Notes under the pieces: model-generated | Seen by the model: only the letters and a program-made list of their open reading frames with translations | Databases searched by the model: none | What the model was told of the DNA's origin: nothing | Translations under genes and position numbers: made by a program | Source of the DNA: Septoria linicola | Taxonomy: Eukaryota; Ascomycota; Dothideomycetes; Mycosphaerellales; Mycosphaerellaceae | Direction: 5' to 3' | Length of the DNA: 64,000 nucleotides | Assembly (NCBI GenBank): GCA_024114885.1 | Contig: CP099425.1 | Location: forward strand, 2,480,001-2,544,000 | Shown here: one piece after another, positions 1 through 10,902 of the stretch | Numbering within the stretch: position 1 is the stretch's first letter | Layout of the letters: the number at the start of each line of letters is the position of its first letter

Positions 1-2
1 CG

Positions 3-396
3 CAATCGACTTTCTTCGCGGAGCTCCTAGAAGTACCGAACACGACGCTGGAGTTGGATGTGTCGAACGATACACCATGTGCGGTAGTGGAACACCTCTA
101 CGGTCTTGAGGTTACCCTCCGGGACCCATACGCCAACTTGCTAGCAGATGACGCGGTGAATTACTTGGAGGCTGCTGAGAAGGTATGAAATTGACGTACA
201 TTCCCAGCTTCTCGCTAACGGCCAACAGTTTGCACTGGCGGAGTTCCCGGCAGAGGTGGAGAAAGCTGTGTGCAAAGTGCTCGGGAAGATGTCGCCGGAC
301 AATCTGTTGAGCTTTGGCGTCTACTTGTACGAGGCGCGGTACGATACGCGTGTCACCCAGGCCATCCTTGACTATCTGTTCAGGCTCACCGTCTAG
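3..396 (+). pseudogene. BTB/POZ-domain protein, 3' part, ending at an in-frame TAG
   Basis: The 5' end lies outside the window. Exon 1 (3-182) reads FFAELLEVPNTTLELDVS and continues with VVEHLYGLEV, typical of the middle of a fungal BTB fold. A 46-nt intron (183-228, GTATGA...CTAACGGCCAACAG) joins in frame to exon 2, which reads FALAEFPAEVEKAV, the helical part after the BTB core. The frame meets TAG at 394-396 but stays open in the same frame to 490-492 (SPEYSKAVMGTLMH), which looks like the usual C-terminal tail of these proteins. The TAG could be a CAG changed by one C-to-T step. BTB proteins of this type are usually cullin-3 adaptors or of unknown role in fungi; no other domain is visible. 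Either the stop is real and the protein is about 30 residues shorter, or the gene is dead. The domain call is fairly safe; gene status is inference. Confidence 0.6.
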
Positions 397-599
397 CACA
401 TGGACACCATCATGGCTGATGGAACTCTCTGGCAAGACTTGCGCGAGAGCCCGGAGTATTCCAAGGCAGTCATGGGGACATTGATGCACTAGTTGACCAG
501 GAGCCGCGAAGAATTGGTCTTGAGACCATCTTGGAGCATGGCAGGCGAAAGAGCTCCCCAAAGATGCTGATTGGAGATTCCATCCGCGTATTGCATGCT

Positions 600-898
600 G
601 ACACAATGATAGTGCAAGCTTCCTGAGCTTGCTGAGGAGATCGAGAGAGTGGCAATGGAGTCTGTTCACCAGGGCATAGCACTCTACAGCGAGCAGCTTG
701 AGGAGCGAGTTCCGCGGCGATTTCGAGAGGAAGTGGTAAGAATTCACTGCCTGCAACATCAGGTGGATCGCGGGCGATAGGGAGGACTGGGCGAAGCTTC
801 ACGGATGCCCTACATTCCTGCAAGCAGTGCTCGGATACTTGGCAGGCCGCTCAGAGAAGCTGGCGGAGTGTGCGCAGGACGCAATGCAACGCGTCTGA
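600..898 (+). pseudogene. Decayed BTB-like C-terminal module
   Basis: Downstream of the BTB gene, plus-strand coding-like stretches occur in shifting frames: KLPELAEEIERVAMESVHQG (from about 613), then DWAKLHGCPTFLQAVLGY running to a TGA at 896-898. The second resembles the SPEYSKAVMG tail of the upstream gene, so this may be a second, tandem BTB-type tail. The two parts connect only through a 27-nt GTAAG...CAG gap, too short for a normal intron, or through a frameshift. I read it as a relic rather than an active gene. Low confidence. Confidence 0.3.
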
Positions 899-1017
899 TG
901 CAGCAGCTTGGACACAGAGTACCAGGCTCTACTGAGAATGCCAGCGCTCTAGTCGATCGGCCAGCTCCACACGTTTCCAGGACCTGCCGAACGTAGCGCC
1001 GCAACATCGATGCCGGA

Positions 1018-3501
1018 TCATCTCTTCTCCTCAAAGAACTTCCCCAACCCATCAACCACACTCTCCACCTTCCCATCAGCTTTCGCATCAACACAATCTC
1101 TGATCCAGCCAGGCAACTTCCTCCGAAACCTCTCATCTTGATATCTCGAATCGAACAACAGGATACTCGCCCAATCGTCCTTGTGTCGTATTGCTCTCCC
1201 AATTGCCTGATTGACACTCCTCATTGTGACATTCTCGCCTTGCTCTCTGCTTGCTCTTCCTTTCGGCTCGCCTCTTTCAGCAGCGCGTTCTTCAAGATAT
1301 TCCATCTTTGCCTTCCAGCCTGGATCCGAAGGATTGGGAAATGGTAAGCCGATGACGATGACGCAGCGGCCTAGTTCGTTGGAGAAGTTAATGCCTTCTG
1401 ACAGCTTGCCGCCGATGACGGAGAGAAGAAGCGCGCCTCGAGTGGGGTTGGAGTGGATGGCGGCAGTGTAGGCTGTGAAGGGGTCTTCCTTTGCAGTACC
1501 ACGAGTATCGAAAAACACTGGCTTGATGGCTTCGAGGCGAGCAGTGACGCCTGCGGATTTCCAGGCTCGGAGGACATTGTCGATGTATCCATAGCTTGGG
1601 AAGAAGACGACCATACCTCCCTGCACTTTGGGTGCGATCTGTAAAAGTGCGTTGCCGGCTCGAATGATGTTCTTCTCGCGCGCCTTGAAAGTGAAATCGA
1701 TTGACCCTTCGCAATCGGAGGCGATCGTGCGTACAAAGAGGTTGCTCGGTGGTATGAGATGGCCACAGGAGAACGTCGTGATATCCTGCAGGTAGGGGAA
1801 GAGCTGCTGTTTGTAGTCGTCCATGGGAGACATCGTGCCACCTGCGAGTATTACTGCTCTTGCTTCCTCGACGATGTCACGAAAGTGCTCAGCCGGATCC
1901 AGTAGCATGTATTTGATTGTGATCTTGTCGTCTTCTTTGGCCCATGTGAAGCGTCCTTCTTTGGCAGGATTCATCAAACACGGCAAGAAGTTTTGCACAT
2001 GCGTCAGTGTTGGGACTTCAGCTGCTCCTTCAGCAATAGGCTTTCGGGCTTTGGCAGCCTCAGCTCGAGCAAGGTGAGCGATATATCCTTCAACCTTTCT
2101 AGCCAACTTGCTTTCACTGATGTATCGCACAAGCTTGACAAGGTTGATCTGATCGGCGTTCTGTTGCGCAAGCAGAGCGCTGGCAGAAGTCACATCGCCT
2201 CCGCTAGCCTGCTGGCGTACAGTGCTTGCAAAGTGCAGCAGTGACATGATGACTTTGATGATTTGAGTCACGTACATCCTGTTCTTGTCCTTGAGCCGTT
2301 TGTTGAACTTTCGATAGTACTCGCCAAGCCCCGCTCTTGCTTGTTGAAGTAGTTGTTCAGTGACAGTCGCTGAGGAAATATTCTCCACGGAATCCATCAA
2401 GTTGTGAGCTTCGTCGATGATGACGATGTGTCCTTTAAGTGAAATGTCCAGCGATTCACGTGCAGCCTTGTGCAGTAGCAGAGGGTACGGCAGGGTGACA
2501 ATCTCTGCATGACCTATGCCAGGCCGCGAGGCATAGTATGGGCATACCTCCATCTTTGAGCCCAGCTTGGCCAGATCTTCGATGTCGCGGATCCTCGCCA
2601 GAGAATGATCGCGAAAGTCAAGGATGACATCTACGCCATCTTTCTTGGGCAGGAACTGGCATTTCTTATCTGATGGCGTCTTCGCCTGCTGAAGCTCGGA
2701 GCAGCGTTCATTGATCGCAGTCTGTGTTGGAAGCCTGTTCACGCGTGGGTTGATGCACAAGTTTTGTCGCGAGCCCAACGTGAGATGCTTGAGCTCTTCG
2801 ACTATTTCGCCACTGCTTGGGGAGTTGACCTCAGGCGGTAGTCCCGGTGGAAGGCGAACTCTCTTCAACTCGCCAATGAACTGCGAAAGCTGAGAGTGAG
2901 TCCTCGAACAAAAGTAAACTTTGAGCTCATCGATGTCATTGTCAAGTTGACCGTCCTTCGCTTTGTGCAACATGCCAAGCTTCTCCATGAGCTTCGTGGT
3001 TTCTGCAGAGTATGACGATACTTCTAACGTGGGTTCAGTATCGCTGTCATAGTCAGCAAGCACGTATTGCTCTTCATCATCCGCCTCCTCTTCGTCCACT
3101 TTCGACTTTTTCTGCCTTTTGAACGCAGGTTCTGCATTTGCAGCGCGGTGAGCACGTTCTTTCGCCTTTCTCTCGCGTTCTCGCACAGCAGTCAATCGTG
3201 CTTCAACCTCTTCTCTCATCTGCCGAATCTCTCGACTGCGACTGTTCCGGGCGTGTTCTGTCATCCAGGCTGGTTCGTCATCATCGACTTCCACACTCGC
3301 CATGGCCTCATCATACTTCTTCCGCTTGTGGTCGCGAAGCCATGTCAAAGAACCGCAAATCAAACTCAAAGACTTGCCAGTCCCTGTTGGTGATTCAAAT
3401 ATGCCGACTTTGCCTTGTTCGATGCAGTCGTAGATGCCTTCCATGAATTGCTGCTGTATGTCGTAGGGCTGGAATGGATGATGGAAGTCCTTGACGGTCA
3501 T
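1018..3501 (-). CDS. CHL1: ATP-dependent DNA helicase, CHL1/DDX11 family
   Basis: An 827-residue intron-less protein, normal for the family. It has the superfamily-2 XPD-like order: an N-terminal Q-motif region (HPFQPYDIQQQFM), Walker A ESPTGTGKS (36-44), a charged linker (60-160), then four cysteines (249, 267, 281, 320) spaced as in the iron-sulphur domain of XPD/FANCJ/DDX11. DEAH follows at 363-366 (IIDEAHNLMD), and motif VI QAIGRAIRH lies at 765-773. The long acidic/basic insert before the FeS domain and the QPYDIQQQFM start fit CHL1 rather than RAD3 or FANCJ. The family unwinds DNA 5'-to-3' in the nucleus and supports sister-chromatid cohesion at the replication fork. The ATG at 3501 is used because the Q-motif begins only eight residues in. 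It is convergent with the BTB relics and tandem with VMA12, 192 bp away. Confidence 0.93.
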   Translation of the reverse strand: MTVKDFHHPFQPYDIQQQFMEGIYDCIEQGKVGIFESPTGTGKSLSLICGSLTWLRDHKRKKYDEAMASVEVDDDEPAWMTEHARNSRSREIRQMREEVEARLTAVRERERKAKERAHRAANAEPAFKRQKKSKVDEEEADDEEQYVLADYDSDTEPTLEVSSYSAETTKLMEKLGMLHKAKDGQLDNDIDELKVYFCSRTHSQLSQFIGELKRVRLPPGLPPEVNSPSSGEIVEELKHLTLGSRQNLCINPRVNRLPTQTAINERCSELQQAKTPSDKKCQFLPKKDGVDVILDFRDHSLARIRDIEDLAKLGSKMEVCPYYASRPGIGHAEIVTLPYPLLLHKAARESLDISLKGHIVIIDEAHNLMDSVENISSATVTEQLLQQARAGLGEYYRKFNKRLKDKNRMYVTQIIKVIMSLLHFASTVRQQASGGDVTSASALLAQQNADQINLVKLVRYISESKLARKVEGYIAHLARAEAAKARKPIAEGAAEVPTLTHVQNFLPCLMNPAKEGRFTWAKEDDKITIKYMLLDPAEHFRDIVEEARAVILAGGTMSPMDDYKQQLFPYLQDITTFSCGHLIPPSNLFVRTIASDCEGSIDFTFKAREKNIIRAGNALLQIAPKVQGGMVVFFPSYGYIDNVLRAWKSAGVTARLEAIKPVFFDTRGTAKEDPFTAYTAAIHSNPTRGALLLSVIGGKLSEGINFSNELGRCVIVIGLPFPNPSDPGWKAKMEYLEERAAERGEPKGRASREQGENVTMRSVNQAIGRAIRHKDDWASILLFDSRYQDERFRRKLPGWIRDCVDAKADGKVESVVDGLGKFFEEKR

Positions 3502-3693
3502 TTTGGAGTGGCCCCAATTGAGCCGGCCAGTCTGGGGATTTGGTTACAGGTCTGCTCGACATGTACGATATGTGTGGCGGTGGTGAAGAGATCCAGTCGC
3601 AGGTGTTGCATTTGTCTCCACAACGCGCTACGACGCGACTTTTCGTGATAGATCAATCCTGAGGCAAAAGTTCAAAATTTGACTGAATCGTCT

Positions 3694-4533
3694 TCAACGA
3701 TGCTTGCCTTTCCTGAAGCGCATAGAGTCGCTCGATGCAGCCTGCTGAGACGATGATTTCCCATCGATGACCCACGTATCGAGAATCTCCTTTTTCTCAA
3801 CTTGCTTTCTCTCTTTCGTCTTGGATTCCTTGATGCGCCTAATGTAGCCCATGTATATGGCAACTTCTGCTGCTGCGACAAGCATGCTGCTGAAGAAAGC
3901 CAAGCCCATTCGTTGCGGTACGTTCCAGCGACGTGCTGCCATCCACACCGCCACACTCGTGCAGATGATTGACACCAGAACATTGATGATCAGTACCATC
4001 TGTCGATTTACATCTGCATAGGTGAGCTCATCGACCTCATCTGCGACAGTGGATCCGATGGGGCCAAATGAAGAAGCGGCGTTCGGAAAGCGCTGGCTGA
4101 ATGTTTCTGCCGGAGCAGGAGGATTGATCATGCGCTCGTACTGTCGCTGCTCTTCTTGCTCTCGCAGTCGTTGCATCAATCGCTTGTACTCGTTGGTCTG
4201 TTATGTATCAGCACAGGTCAATCGACTGCGAGAGTGCGTACTAACCTGCTCCTTTTTGGGAGGTGGCGGAGGTTGATAGATGCTGGCACCTTTCAGAAGC
4301 GCGTCAAGCCGCCACTCTTTTGCCAATGCGGTATCGTCCTGGCTACTGCTGACCAGATATCTGGATACTTCCACAAGTTCGTGATGCTCGATTGGATCGC
4401 CTACTTCTGCGGTGGGCAACTTCTCACGGCGTTCTTTCGCCTCATCGCTGTAGCCTTCATCGACGTCTTTTTGTCTGCTACAATACTCTTTCAGCGCGGC
4501 TTTGGCAGCTGGCGTGGTGATAAGCAAGACCAT
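3694..4533 (-). CDS. VMA12: V-ATPase assembly factor, VMA12/VPH2 (TMEM199) family
   Basis: Two exons, 4533-4246 and 4197-3694, separated by a 48-nt intron (donor GTTAGT, acceptor AACAG); the junction is phase 0 and gives 263 residues. The N-terminal half is soluble and helical and ends in a proline run (PPPPPKKEQ). After the splice the basic helix NEYKRLMQRLREQEEQRQYE matches the conserved YxRL region of the family. Two hydrophobic segments follow (about 162-183 and 193-215), separated by a short basic loop, and then a charged lysine-rich tail. Family members sit in the endoplasmic reticulum membrane and, with VMA21 and VMA22, assemble the Vo sector of the vacuolar proton pump. It shares a 263-bp divergent promoter with COQ1. 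Recognition rests on the helix, the two-TM hairpin and the size. Confidence 0.82.
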
Positions 4534-4796
4534 GCCTACAGAGAAAGCTAGTTGTGATTCGGAGGAGAGTTGAGCTGGAGCTGGCGGCCAGGATTCGCGA
4601 GGCTCCTACGAGCGGAGTTGAGTCCGGGTGCGGCGATCTTGAAATCATCGACGGAAGTCTATGTTTCTTTGTGATCCACCACTTTTGCCTGGGGTACTGC
4701 TCACCCATACCACGCTCCTTCGACCTTCACCGCATACGAGGGAATATTCGTCTTGGTCATATCGCTGCTTCCAGTCCCTGAAGTTGAGACGTATAT
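4534..4796. promoter_or_regulatory. Divergent intergenic promoter between VMA12 and COQ1
   Basis: 263 bp separate the two start codons, so both genes must be driven from this stretch or from inside each other. A TATA-like run (GTATATATG) abuts the COQ1 ATG, but it is too close to act as a normal TATA box for that start. No other site could be named. Confidence 0.45.
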
Positions 4797-6214
4797 ATGC
4801 CTGGAGGTGTAGCGGCACTGCCGCGAGCTTTTGTTGGGACTTCGACATCGATAGCCACGCGATCACGAGCCACGAGCAGTCCACGATGCCCCGAATGCTT
4901 TCGATCGATATCATACCGGAGCTTCCACAATAGCAGGCGGAAACTTTACAATGACACCTCCAAACGAGAACAGTCTGCTGTTGCGGCGGCTGTGTCGCAG
5001 GCCAAGCAAATGTTCAATGGAGCTCCTCCGCCAGGTCCCCTGGGCATTGATCCACTGAGAAGTGTCGCGAAAGAGATGAAGTTCATGACGGGGAATATCC
5101 AACAATTGCTGGGCTCCGGACATCCTATGCTGGACACTGTTTCCAAGTATTACACACAGTCCGAGGGGAAATACGTGCGGCCGATGCTGGTACTGCTCAT
5201 GTCGCAAGCCACTTCTCTCTTCCCACAACGACCGCGCTCTCAAGCCAGCATACAGGAGGCAATCGATACGCCCATATCCTCGCCCGCAGTCCTGGCCGAT
5301 GCAAATCCATCGTCACCTCTGACCGCTCCCAGCGCCGAAACTGCCGAGCTCAATTCGGATGACTCTGTGCTACCATCGCAACGAAGATTGGCAGAAATCA
5401 CTGAGCTCATCCATACGGCTTCGCTGCTTCACGACGATGTCATTGATCACTCTGATGCGCGAAGAGGGAACCCGTCTGCAAACATTGAATTTGGCAACAA
5501 GATGGCAGTGCTGGCTGGGGATTTCTTGCTAGGCAGAGCATCAGTTGCACTAGCACGTCTGCGCGATCCAGAAGTGACGGAGCTGCTGGCGACTGTGATT
5601 GCCAACTTGGTAGAGGGAGAGTTCATGCAGTTGAAGAACACTGCATTAGACGAGAAGAATCCCACATGGAACGAGGACACTGTCACCTACTACCTGCAAA
5701 AGACGTATCTGAAGTCTGCGAGTCTGATCAGCAAGTCGTGTCGAGCTGCAGCCCTGCTGGGAGAACATCCGAAAGAAGTGGTCGAGGCGGCATACCAATA
5801 TGGCAAGAATCTGGGATTGGCATTTCAGCTGGTCGATGATATGTTGGACTACACCGTCAGTGGACAGGAATTGGGAAAGCCAGGCGGTGCCGATCTGGAG
5901 CTTGGTCTCGCTACAGCACCATTGCTATTCGCGTGGAAGGACAACAAGGAGCTAGGCACTCTAGTCGGGCGGAAGTTCTCGGAGAAGGGTGACGCGCAGA
6001 AGGTGAGTTTCCAGCACATGCTTATCATTTCACCGATACTGACACCCTACAGGCACGCGAAATTGTCTTGCAGAGCGACGGCATTGAGCAAACTCGAGCA
6101 TTGGCACAAGACTATGTCGACAAGGCTGCGCAAGCCATTTCTGCATTCCCGGAGAGTGAAGCCAAGGTCGGCTTGATCAACATGTGCTCGAAAGTCATGT
6201 CGCGAAGGAAGTAG
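4797..6214 (+). CDS. COQ1: Mitochondrial polyprenyl diphosphate synthase (ubiquinone side chain), COQ1 family
   Basis: Two exons, 4797-6002 and 6053-6214, with a 50-nt intron (GTGAGT...CTACAG), giving 455 residues. The first 55 residues are rich in R, S and A and low in acid (RSISYRSFHNSRRKLY), a mitochondrial presequence. Trans-prenyltransferase motifs are complete: GKYVRP (124-129), first aspartate-rich motif DDVID (213-217) followed by ARRGNPS, and second motif DDMLD (347-351). Exon 2 supplies the conserved C-terminal helix (ending VMSRRK); without splicing the frame would end in unrelated residues. A low-complexity insert (about 140-195) separates helices, as often seen in fungal members. 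The enzyme elongates isopentenyl diphosphate units to the long tail used for ubiquinone, in the mitochondrial matrix. Chain length cannot be read from sequence by eye. Confidence 0.93.
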
Positions 6215-6603
6215 GCGATCGCACGAACGACAGTGAAAGTTTTGAGCATCATCACATCGCAGTAGTCGAAGGAGTTCCGCATGAGCGTTTCTGGCGTCCA
6301 ATGAATGGCACGAGTAGAAAGGAAAAGCCCGGCGAGAAGAAAGGGCTCTGTATATTCAGCATGTATATGTATACATAACGGCCACTAGAAAGAGTCCGCT
6401 CATGATAGAGAGAGGAATGGAGATACTGTAGACATGTGCAGCTCATATCGGACCTAAATATAGTGTCTTTGTAGCTTTACCATGTGCCGCGTCTTGCATT
6501 GCATCACGTTCCACCGTAGTCTCGACTTCCAGGCTGACGACACAGCACCACTTTCACGAGATGAAGACTTGAGCAGGCCTCAAGCAATGGGTTCACGACA
6601 GCA
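6215..6603. other. Intergenic region, COQ1 3' side to ankyrin gene 5' side
   Basis: 389 bp with no supportable gene. It should hold the COQ1 3' UTR and the promoter of the ankyrin gene. A short TA-rich stretch (TATATGTATACATA, about 6363-6377) may be part of the COQ1 3' end. Nothing else stands out. Confidence 0.5.
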
Positions 6604-7588
6604 ATGACCGTAACGATAAGATGTATGTCGTTTGCTGTCCACATTCACAAGACTTCCATCACTAACAGCCTCAACCAGGATCGAAGCGTCGATTCGTCTG
6701 CGACGAGCCATTCTCCTCAACGACGTCCTCCTCGTGCAGCGCATCATCCGCAACAATCCTCACCTTTTGCAGAATCCCGACTTTGCCGATAAATCCAACA
6801 CCTCTCTCCATCTCGCTGCTCTGCACGGCTTTCCGGAGCTATGCGCTCTGCTCATCTCGCTCGGCCACGACGCTGGCGAGATATCCCGAGATAGCGACCA
6901 CAACACGCCATTGATGCTCGCTGCGAAACATGGAAACTATGAAGTAGGCACGATTCTAGCCAAACAATTTACGCGATGTATTCCCTACCAGAACAAGTAC
7001 GGCATGGATGCGCTGGCCCTGGCGGCGCAGTGTCCCAGCTCCACGAGTCTCATCCCTATATTGCTGCAGGATGAGATGTTTCCAGCACGAGTCGATGTGC
7101 AGGATCTCGATGGGAACACACCACTGCATCACGCGAGCGCAAGTGGAAGTCTCAAAGCTCTCCGGATTCTACTAGCCGCAGGCGCGAACCCCCTCGCAAA
7201 GAACAACTACGACTGGACTCCTCTAGCGTACAGCCAGACGGTGGCTGCCGAAGTCTACTTCAAGAACTTGATTCAGGAAGTCGAGAAGAGGCGAGCGGAG
7301 CACAGTCGCGCGAGCGAGGAGTTGATGAGGAAGAAGATGGCTGCAGCTGCGGGTGGGCTGAGACTCGTGAGCAAGCACGAGCAGGAAGAAGGCGACGTGG
7401 GTGAGAACGAGGACGAGCAAGTCATTGGAGATGCGTTGAAGCGGCACTGGAGTCCAGTGGACAGGAGACGGCCGGGCACGCCGGGTGGAGGAACACCAGC
7501 GATGAGGCATGAATGGGGTAGTCCGCCACTGCTCAGTCACATCCGGACAAGGAGTGGAGATGGCAGGACGAGAGCGGAAAGTGGGTGA
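6604..7588 (+). CDS. Ankyrin-repeat protein
   Basis: The long open frame has no usable ATG ahead of the repeats. A spliced start solves this: ATG at 6604, exon 1 of 19 nt (6604-6622), an intron at 6623-6668 (GTATGT...CACTAACAG) and exon 2 at 6669-7588, giving 312 residues in frame. A second AG ten bases downstream (6677-6678) would create a stop, so 6668 is preferred. Repeats are clear: NTSLHLAALHGFPELCALLI, then NTPLMLAAKHGNYEVGTIL, a degenerate one (MDALALAAQ), then NTPLHHASASGSLKALRILL and WTPLAYS. After them comes a charged coiled-coil-like stretch (EVEKRRAEHSRASEELMRKK) and an acidic then R/G/P-rich tail. It is likely a cytosolic or nuclear scaffold; no specific partner can be inferred. 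The domain is certain, the first exon is inferred. Confidence 0.75.
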
Positions 7589-8373
7589 AATAGGCCCACT
7601 ACGATTACCAGCGGAGCAGGGAGGGCGTTGGATGATATTGCCCCAATGACATGAACACACATCCACGGAACGGGCTTCGTGAGGCGTCTCGCCAGCGAGC
7701 GCCAAGATAGCATCATTGTGAAAGGTGGCGGAGACGAGTCCCACTGGCAGAGCATTGCGGTATGAGATTCCGTCAGCATACTACAAGACCCATATCGAAC
7801 AGTTGCACCACGGCAGAGCCCGCGTGCGTTTTCTGTCCAGCAACCTAGCAAAGTCGAAGTCATTCGAAGCAGCAGCCTTCAGGAATGAGAATCGCGAACA
7901 GCTCTTCTGGTCGTGGTGTCCGAACACGGATGACTCATTCGTTCTTGCACACTGCTTACATTGGATTGGCGTGCACCAACACATCTACCGAGGTCCAGCA
8001 TGATCTATGGTGTTATAGTCTGTGTCCGAGACCAGCCAAGACCTGGTTCCCAATCGATGATTACACTCCGTCACTGCCAACGAACTCGCCAGTGACTTGC
8101 ATACCTGCTCCCCACTGAAGACAATAGCTCGCTACACATCCATGAACACCTTGATGGACTAATGTCATATCGTCAAGCTTATTGATCGGTCAGAGGCTAT
8201 CTGCATGCTCGTCTTGGTCAATCGTACGACCCCACCACACGTGACGAGCACTTTCAACTAACAATCGTTCTCGGTTTGTTCGTCACAAGTAGACATACAT
8301 ATAGCAGCAAGACCGTTGCTGGAGCACAGCCACATCGAAGTCGCCCAAGTTGATGAGAAGAACACTTCGAACA
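7589..8373. other. Gene-free interval between ankyrin and Kelch genes
   Basis: 785 bp. Open frames on both strands are under 110 codons, have poor or no ATG starts and show no recognisable domain. The last 100 bp, including CATACATATAG near 8293-8303, are presumably the Kelch gene promoter. Confidence 0.4.
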
Positions 8374-9425
8374 ATGGCATCGATCACAGCATCCTGGTCC
8401 AGACTGGCCGCCACAGAGCAGCTTCAACGATCATCTCACAACATCAACGCTGTTGGCAGCACGATCTACATCTTCGGAGGCGAGCTCAAGCCACGAGAGC
8501 CTCGCGACAATGATCTTCACAAGATTGCTGTGAACGGTATGTGCTAGCACTGTGGGCCTCGACCGACAAAAGCTAATTATCTTCAGGGTCAGCATCAGTC
8601 CAGTCAGTAAAGGCGCCTGAAGTTGCACCTGCACCTCGTGTCGGGTCCACAAGTGCTGCTATCGAAGACAAGATCTACTTCTTCTCCGGTCGTGGAGGAC
8701 CAGAAATGGCGCCCGTGGACGAAACCGGTGCTGTCTGGGAGCTCGATACCACATCGAATGAGTGGACATTGCTCAAGCCTTCTTCTGCAGCACATCCAGA
8801 AGCTAGAAGCTACCATTCGACAGCTTCGAATGGCAAGGACACGATCTACATCCACGCTGGTTGTCCTGAGAAAGGACGGCTTTCGGACCTCTGGTCATTC
8901 AACACATTGAAGAAGGAGTGGAAGCAGCTCACTTCTGCCCCCGATCCCCCTCGAGGAGGTACTTCAATCGCATGGGCCGATGGTAAGCTGTATCGAATGA
9001 ATGGTTTCGATGGGCAAAAGGAAGTCGGTGGTGATCTGGATGTGTATGATCCTGCTGCAGACTCTTGGAGCACCATCTCATTCCAGGCGGATGGCAAAGA
9101 TGGACCCGGAGCCAGGAGTGTTGGCGCTCTTCTACCAGTCAAGCTTAATGGTGGTACGAGCCTTGTTACATTGTTTGGGGAGAGTGACCCAAGCTCGCTT
9201 GGCCACCAAGGAGCGGGCAAGATGCTGTCTGACATTTGGGCGTATTCACTGGAAAAGGGCACTTGGTCAGAAATTAATGCAAAGTCGAGCGAAGGGACGC
9301 CAGATGCTCGAGGCTGGTTCGATGCTGATGTCGTGTCGGTCGATGGCAAGGATAGTGTTGCTGTGTCCGGCGGACTGGGAGAGACCAACGAGCGATTGAA
9401 CGATCTCTGGGTGCTCAGCTTCTAA
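8374..9425 (+). CDS. Kelch-repeat beta-propeller protein
   Basis: Exon 1 is 8374-8536, the intron 8537-8586 (GTATGT...CTTCAG, 50 nt) and exon 2 8587-9425; together 333 residues. Repeats of the form (I/L)Y(I/F)xGG...LW/VW...W appear across the protein: STIYIFGGELKPREPRDNDL, DKIYFFSGRGG with VWELDTTSNEWTLL, DTIYIHAGC with LWSFNTLKKEWKQL, GKLYRMNGFDG with LDVYDPAADSW, a repeat ending IWAYSLEKGTWSEI, and VAVSGGLGE with LNDLWVLSF. Six blades are visible, the last closing at the C-terminus. There is no signal peptide, so it is probably cytosolic. Stand-alone Kelch propellers resemble nitrile-specifier-like proteins or scaffolds; the substrate is unknown. An in-frame ATG at 8353 would add seven residues; 8374 has the better context (ACAATGG). 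Confidence 0.85.
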
Positions 9426-9693
9426 TTTGTCGGGTCTAAGAAGATGGATCGACGGAATACAAACAATAGCATCGTCCAATACTTGCAGTGAGGCTTGCTC
9501 GGCAAGTGTCGGGAACATTTCACAGCTTAACTTACACGCCCCGCTGCGCACGCATGCATCGTCATTGCTTGCCCCACATTCAAAGGATTACCAATGTCTA
9601 ACTACAGCTGAATTATTTGAACGCAGCATACCACATACCAACCTTTTCACAGTTCCAAGCTTTGATTCCTTTCAACTAAACCAGATAGCAACC

Positions 9694-10784
9694 ATGGCCA
9701 CCATGCGAGCAGTCGGTATGCACACTCTTCCTCAACACCCTCCTCTCCTCCATCCACTAACCTGACTTCCTCTCTCCCAGACATCAAAGACGGCAAGGGC
9801 CCTCTCTCCAACCTCTACATCAACTCCTCCACTCCCATCCCTTCACCCACGGGCTCCCAAGCCCTCATCAAAGTAAAATACTTCGGCCTCAACCGCATGG
9901 ACATTCTCCAACGCGAAGGCAAATACCCCGTCCCGCCTCAAGCTCCCTCCACCCTCGGCGTTGAATTCAGCGGCACAATCGAGTTCCTTCCTTCGGGAGG
10001 TGAGAATAAAGAGGGTTTCGCAAAAGGAGACGAAGTATTTGGTCTCGCGTATGGAGGAGCATACGCGGAATATATTGCTGTTAGTACGCATATGCTGATT
10101 CGCAAGCCGAAGGAACTGAGTTGGGAAGAATGTGCGGGTATCCCAGAGACGTGGATCACTGCTACGCAGGCGATGTATCTGATTGGCGAGTTTACCGAGG
10201 GGAAGAGTATCCTCTGGCATGCGGGTGCGAGTTCAGTGGGGATTGCGGGTCAGCAATTGAGTAAAGTGAATGGCGCGAGTCAAGTCTTCTCCACGACGAG
10301 GAGTGCTGAGAAGTGTAACTTTTGCGTGAAAGAGTTGGGGGCCACGCGGTCGTGGAATTCGACGAGTACGAAATGGGAAGAGGAGGTGAAGAAAGCTACG
10401 GATGGGAAAGGAGTGGATATTATTGTGGATTTTATAGGTCCGACGACGTTTGCGCAGAATTTGGAGGCGGCGGCGAAGGATGGAAGGATTGTGAATTTGG
10501 CGACGCTAGGGGGGATGAAGATTCAGGAAGGGGATGCACAGCCGAATTTTGGGAATTTTGTGGCCAAGAGGTTGCGGTATGAGGGGAGTAGTTTGAGGAG
10601 TCGGGATGAGGCGTATCAGGGCAAGTTGAGGGATCAGTTGGTGGAGCATGCGTTGCCGATGTTCAAGGATGGGAGGTTGAAGAGTATCATTGAGAAGGTG
10701 TATCCTTGGGAACAGATTCAAGAGGCGCACAAGCAGATGGAGTCGAACCAGACGATGGGCAAGTTGATCTGCCGCATTGAGTAG
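9694..10784 (+). CDS. Zinc-independent NAD(P)H quinone oxidoreductase, PIG3/TP53I3-like MDR family
   Basis: Exon 1 (9694-9715) encodes MATMRAV plus one base. A 65-nt intron (GTATGC...TCCCAG, 9716-9780) joins to exon 2 (9781-10784), giving 341 residues. LNRMDILQREGKYPVPP followed by LGVEFSG is the N-terminal signature of the PIG3 branch of quinone oxidoreductases (compare the N-R-x-D-x-L-Q-R-x-G-x-Y-P pattern). The cofactor loop reads HAGASSVG (about 154-161), the AxxGxxG-type NADPH site. The catalytic-zinc cysteine/histidine set of alcohol dehydrogenases is absent. It likely reduces quinones or enones in the cytosol. G-rich codon use rises in the 3' half (about 10330-10640), unlike the 5' half, which may simply be local composition. 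Confidence 0.88.
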
Positions 10785-10902
10785 ATCAGGACATGGAAGC
10801 TGGCTGAAGCGCCATAATGCATGTCATGTCAGTCGTAGCTTCGTTTGCACATGTACAAATTCCTGAGCTGTGCAGCGGTGTTCATATGATGATGAATCTG
10901 CC

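Noticed and set aside
7725..8003. 92-codon plus frame after the ankyrin gene
   Set aside because: GTG start, no domain, and no good splice link to either neighbour.
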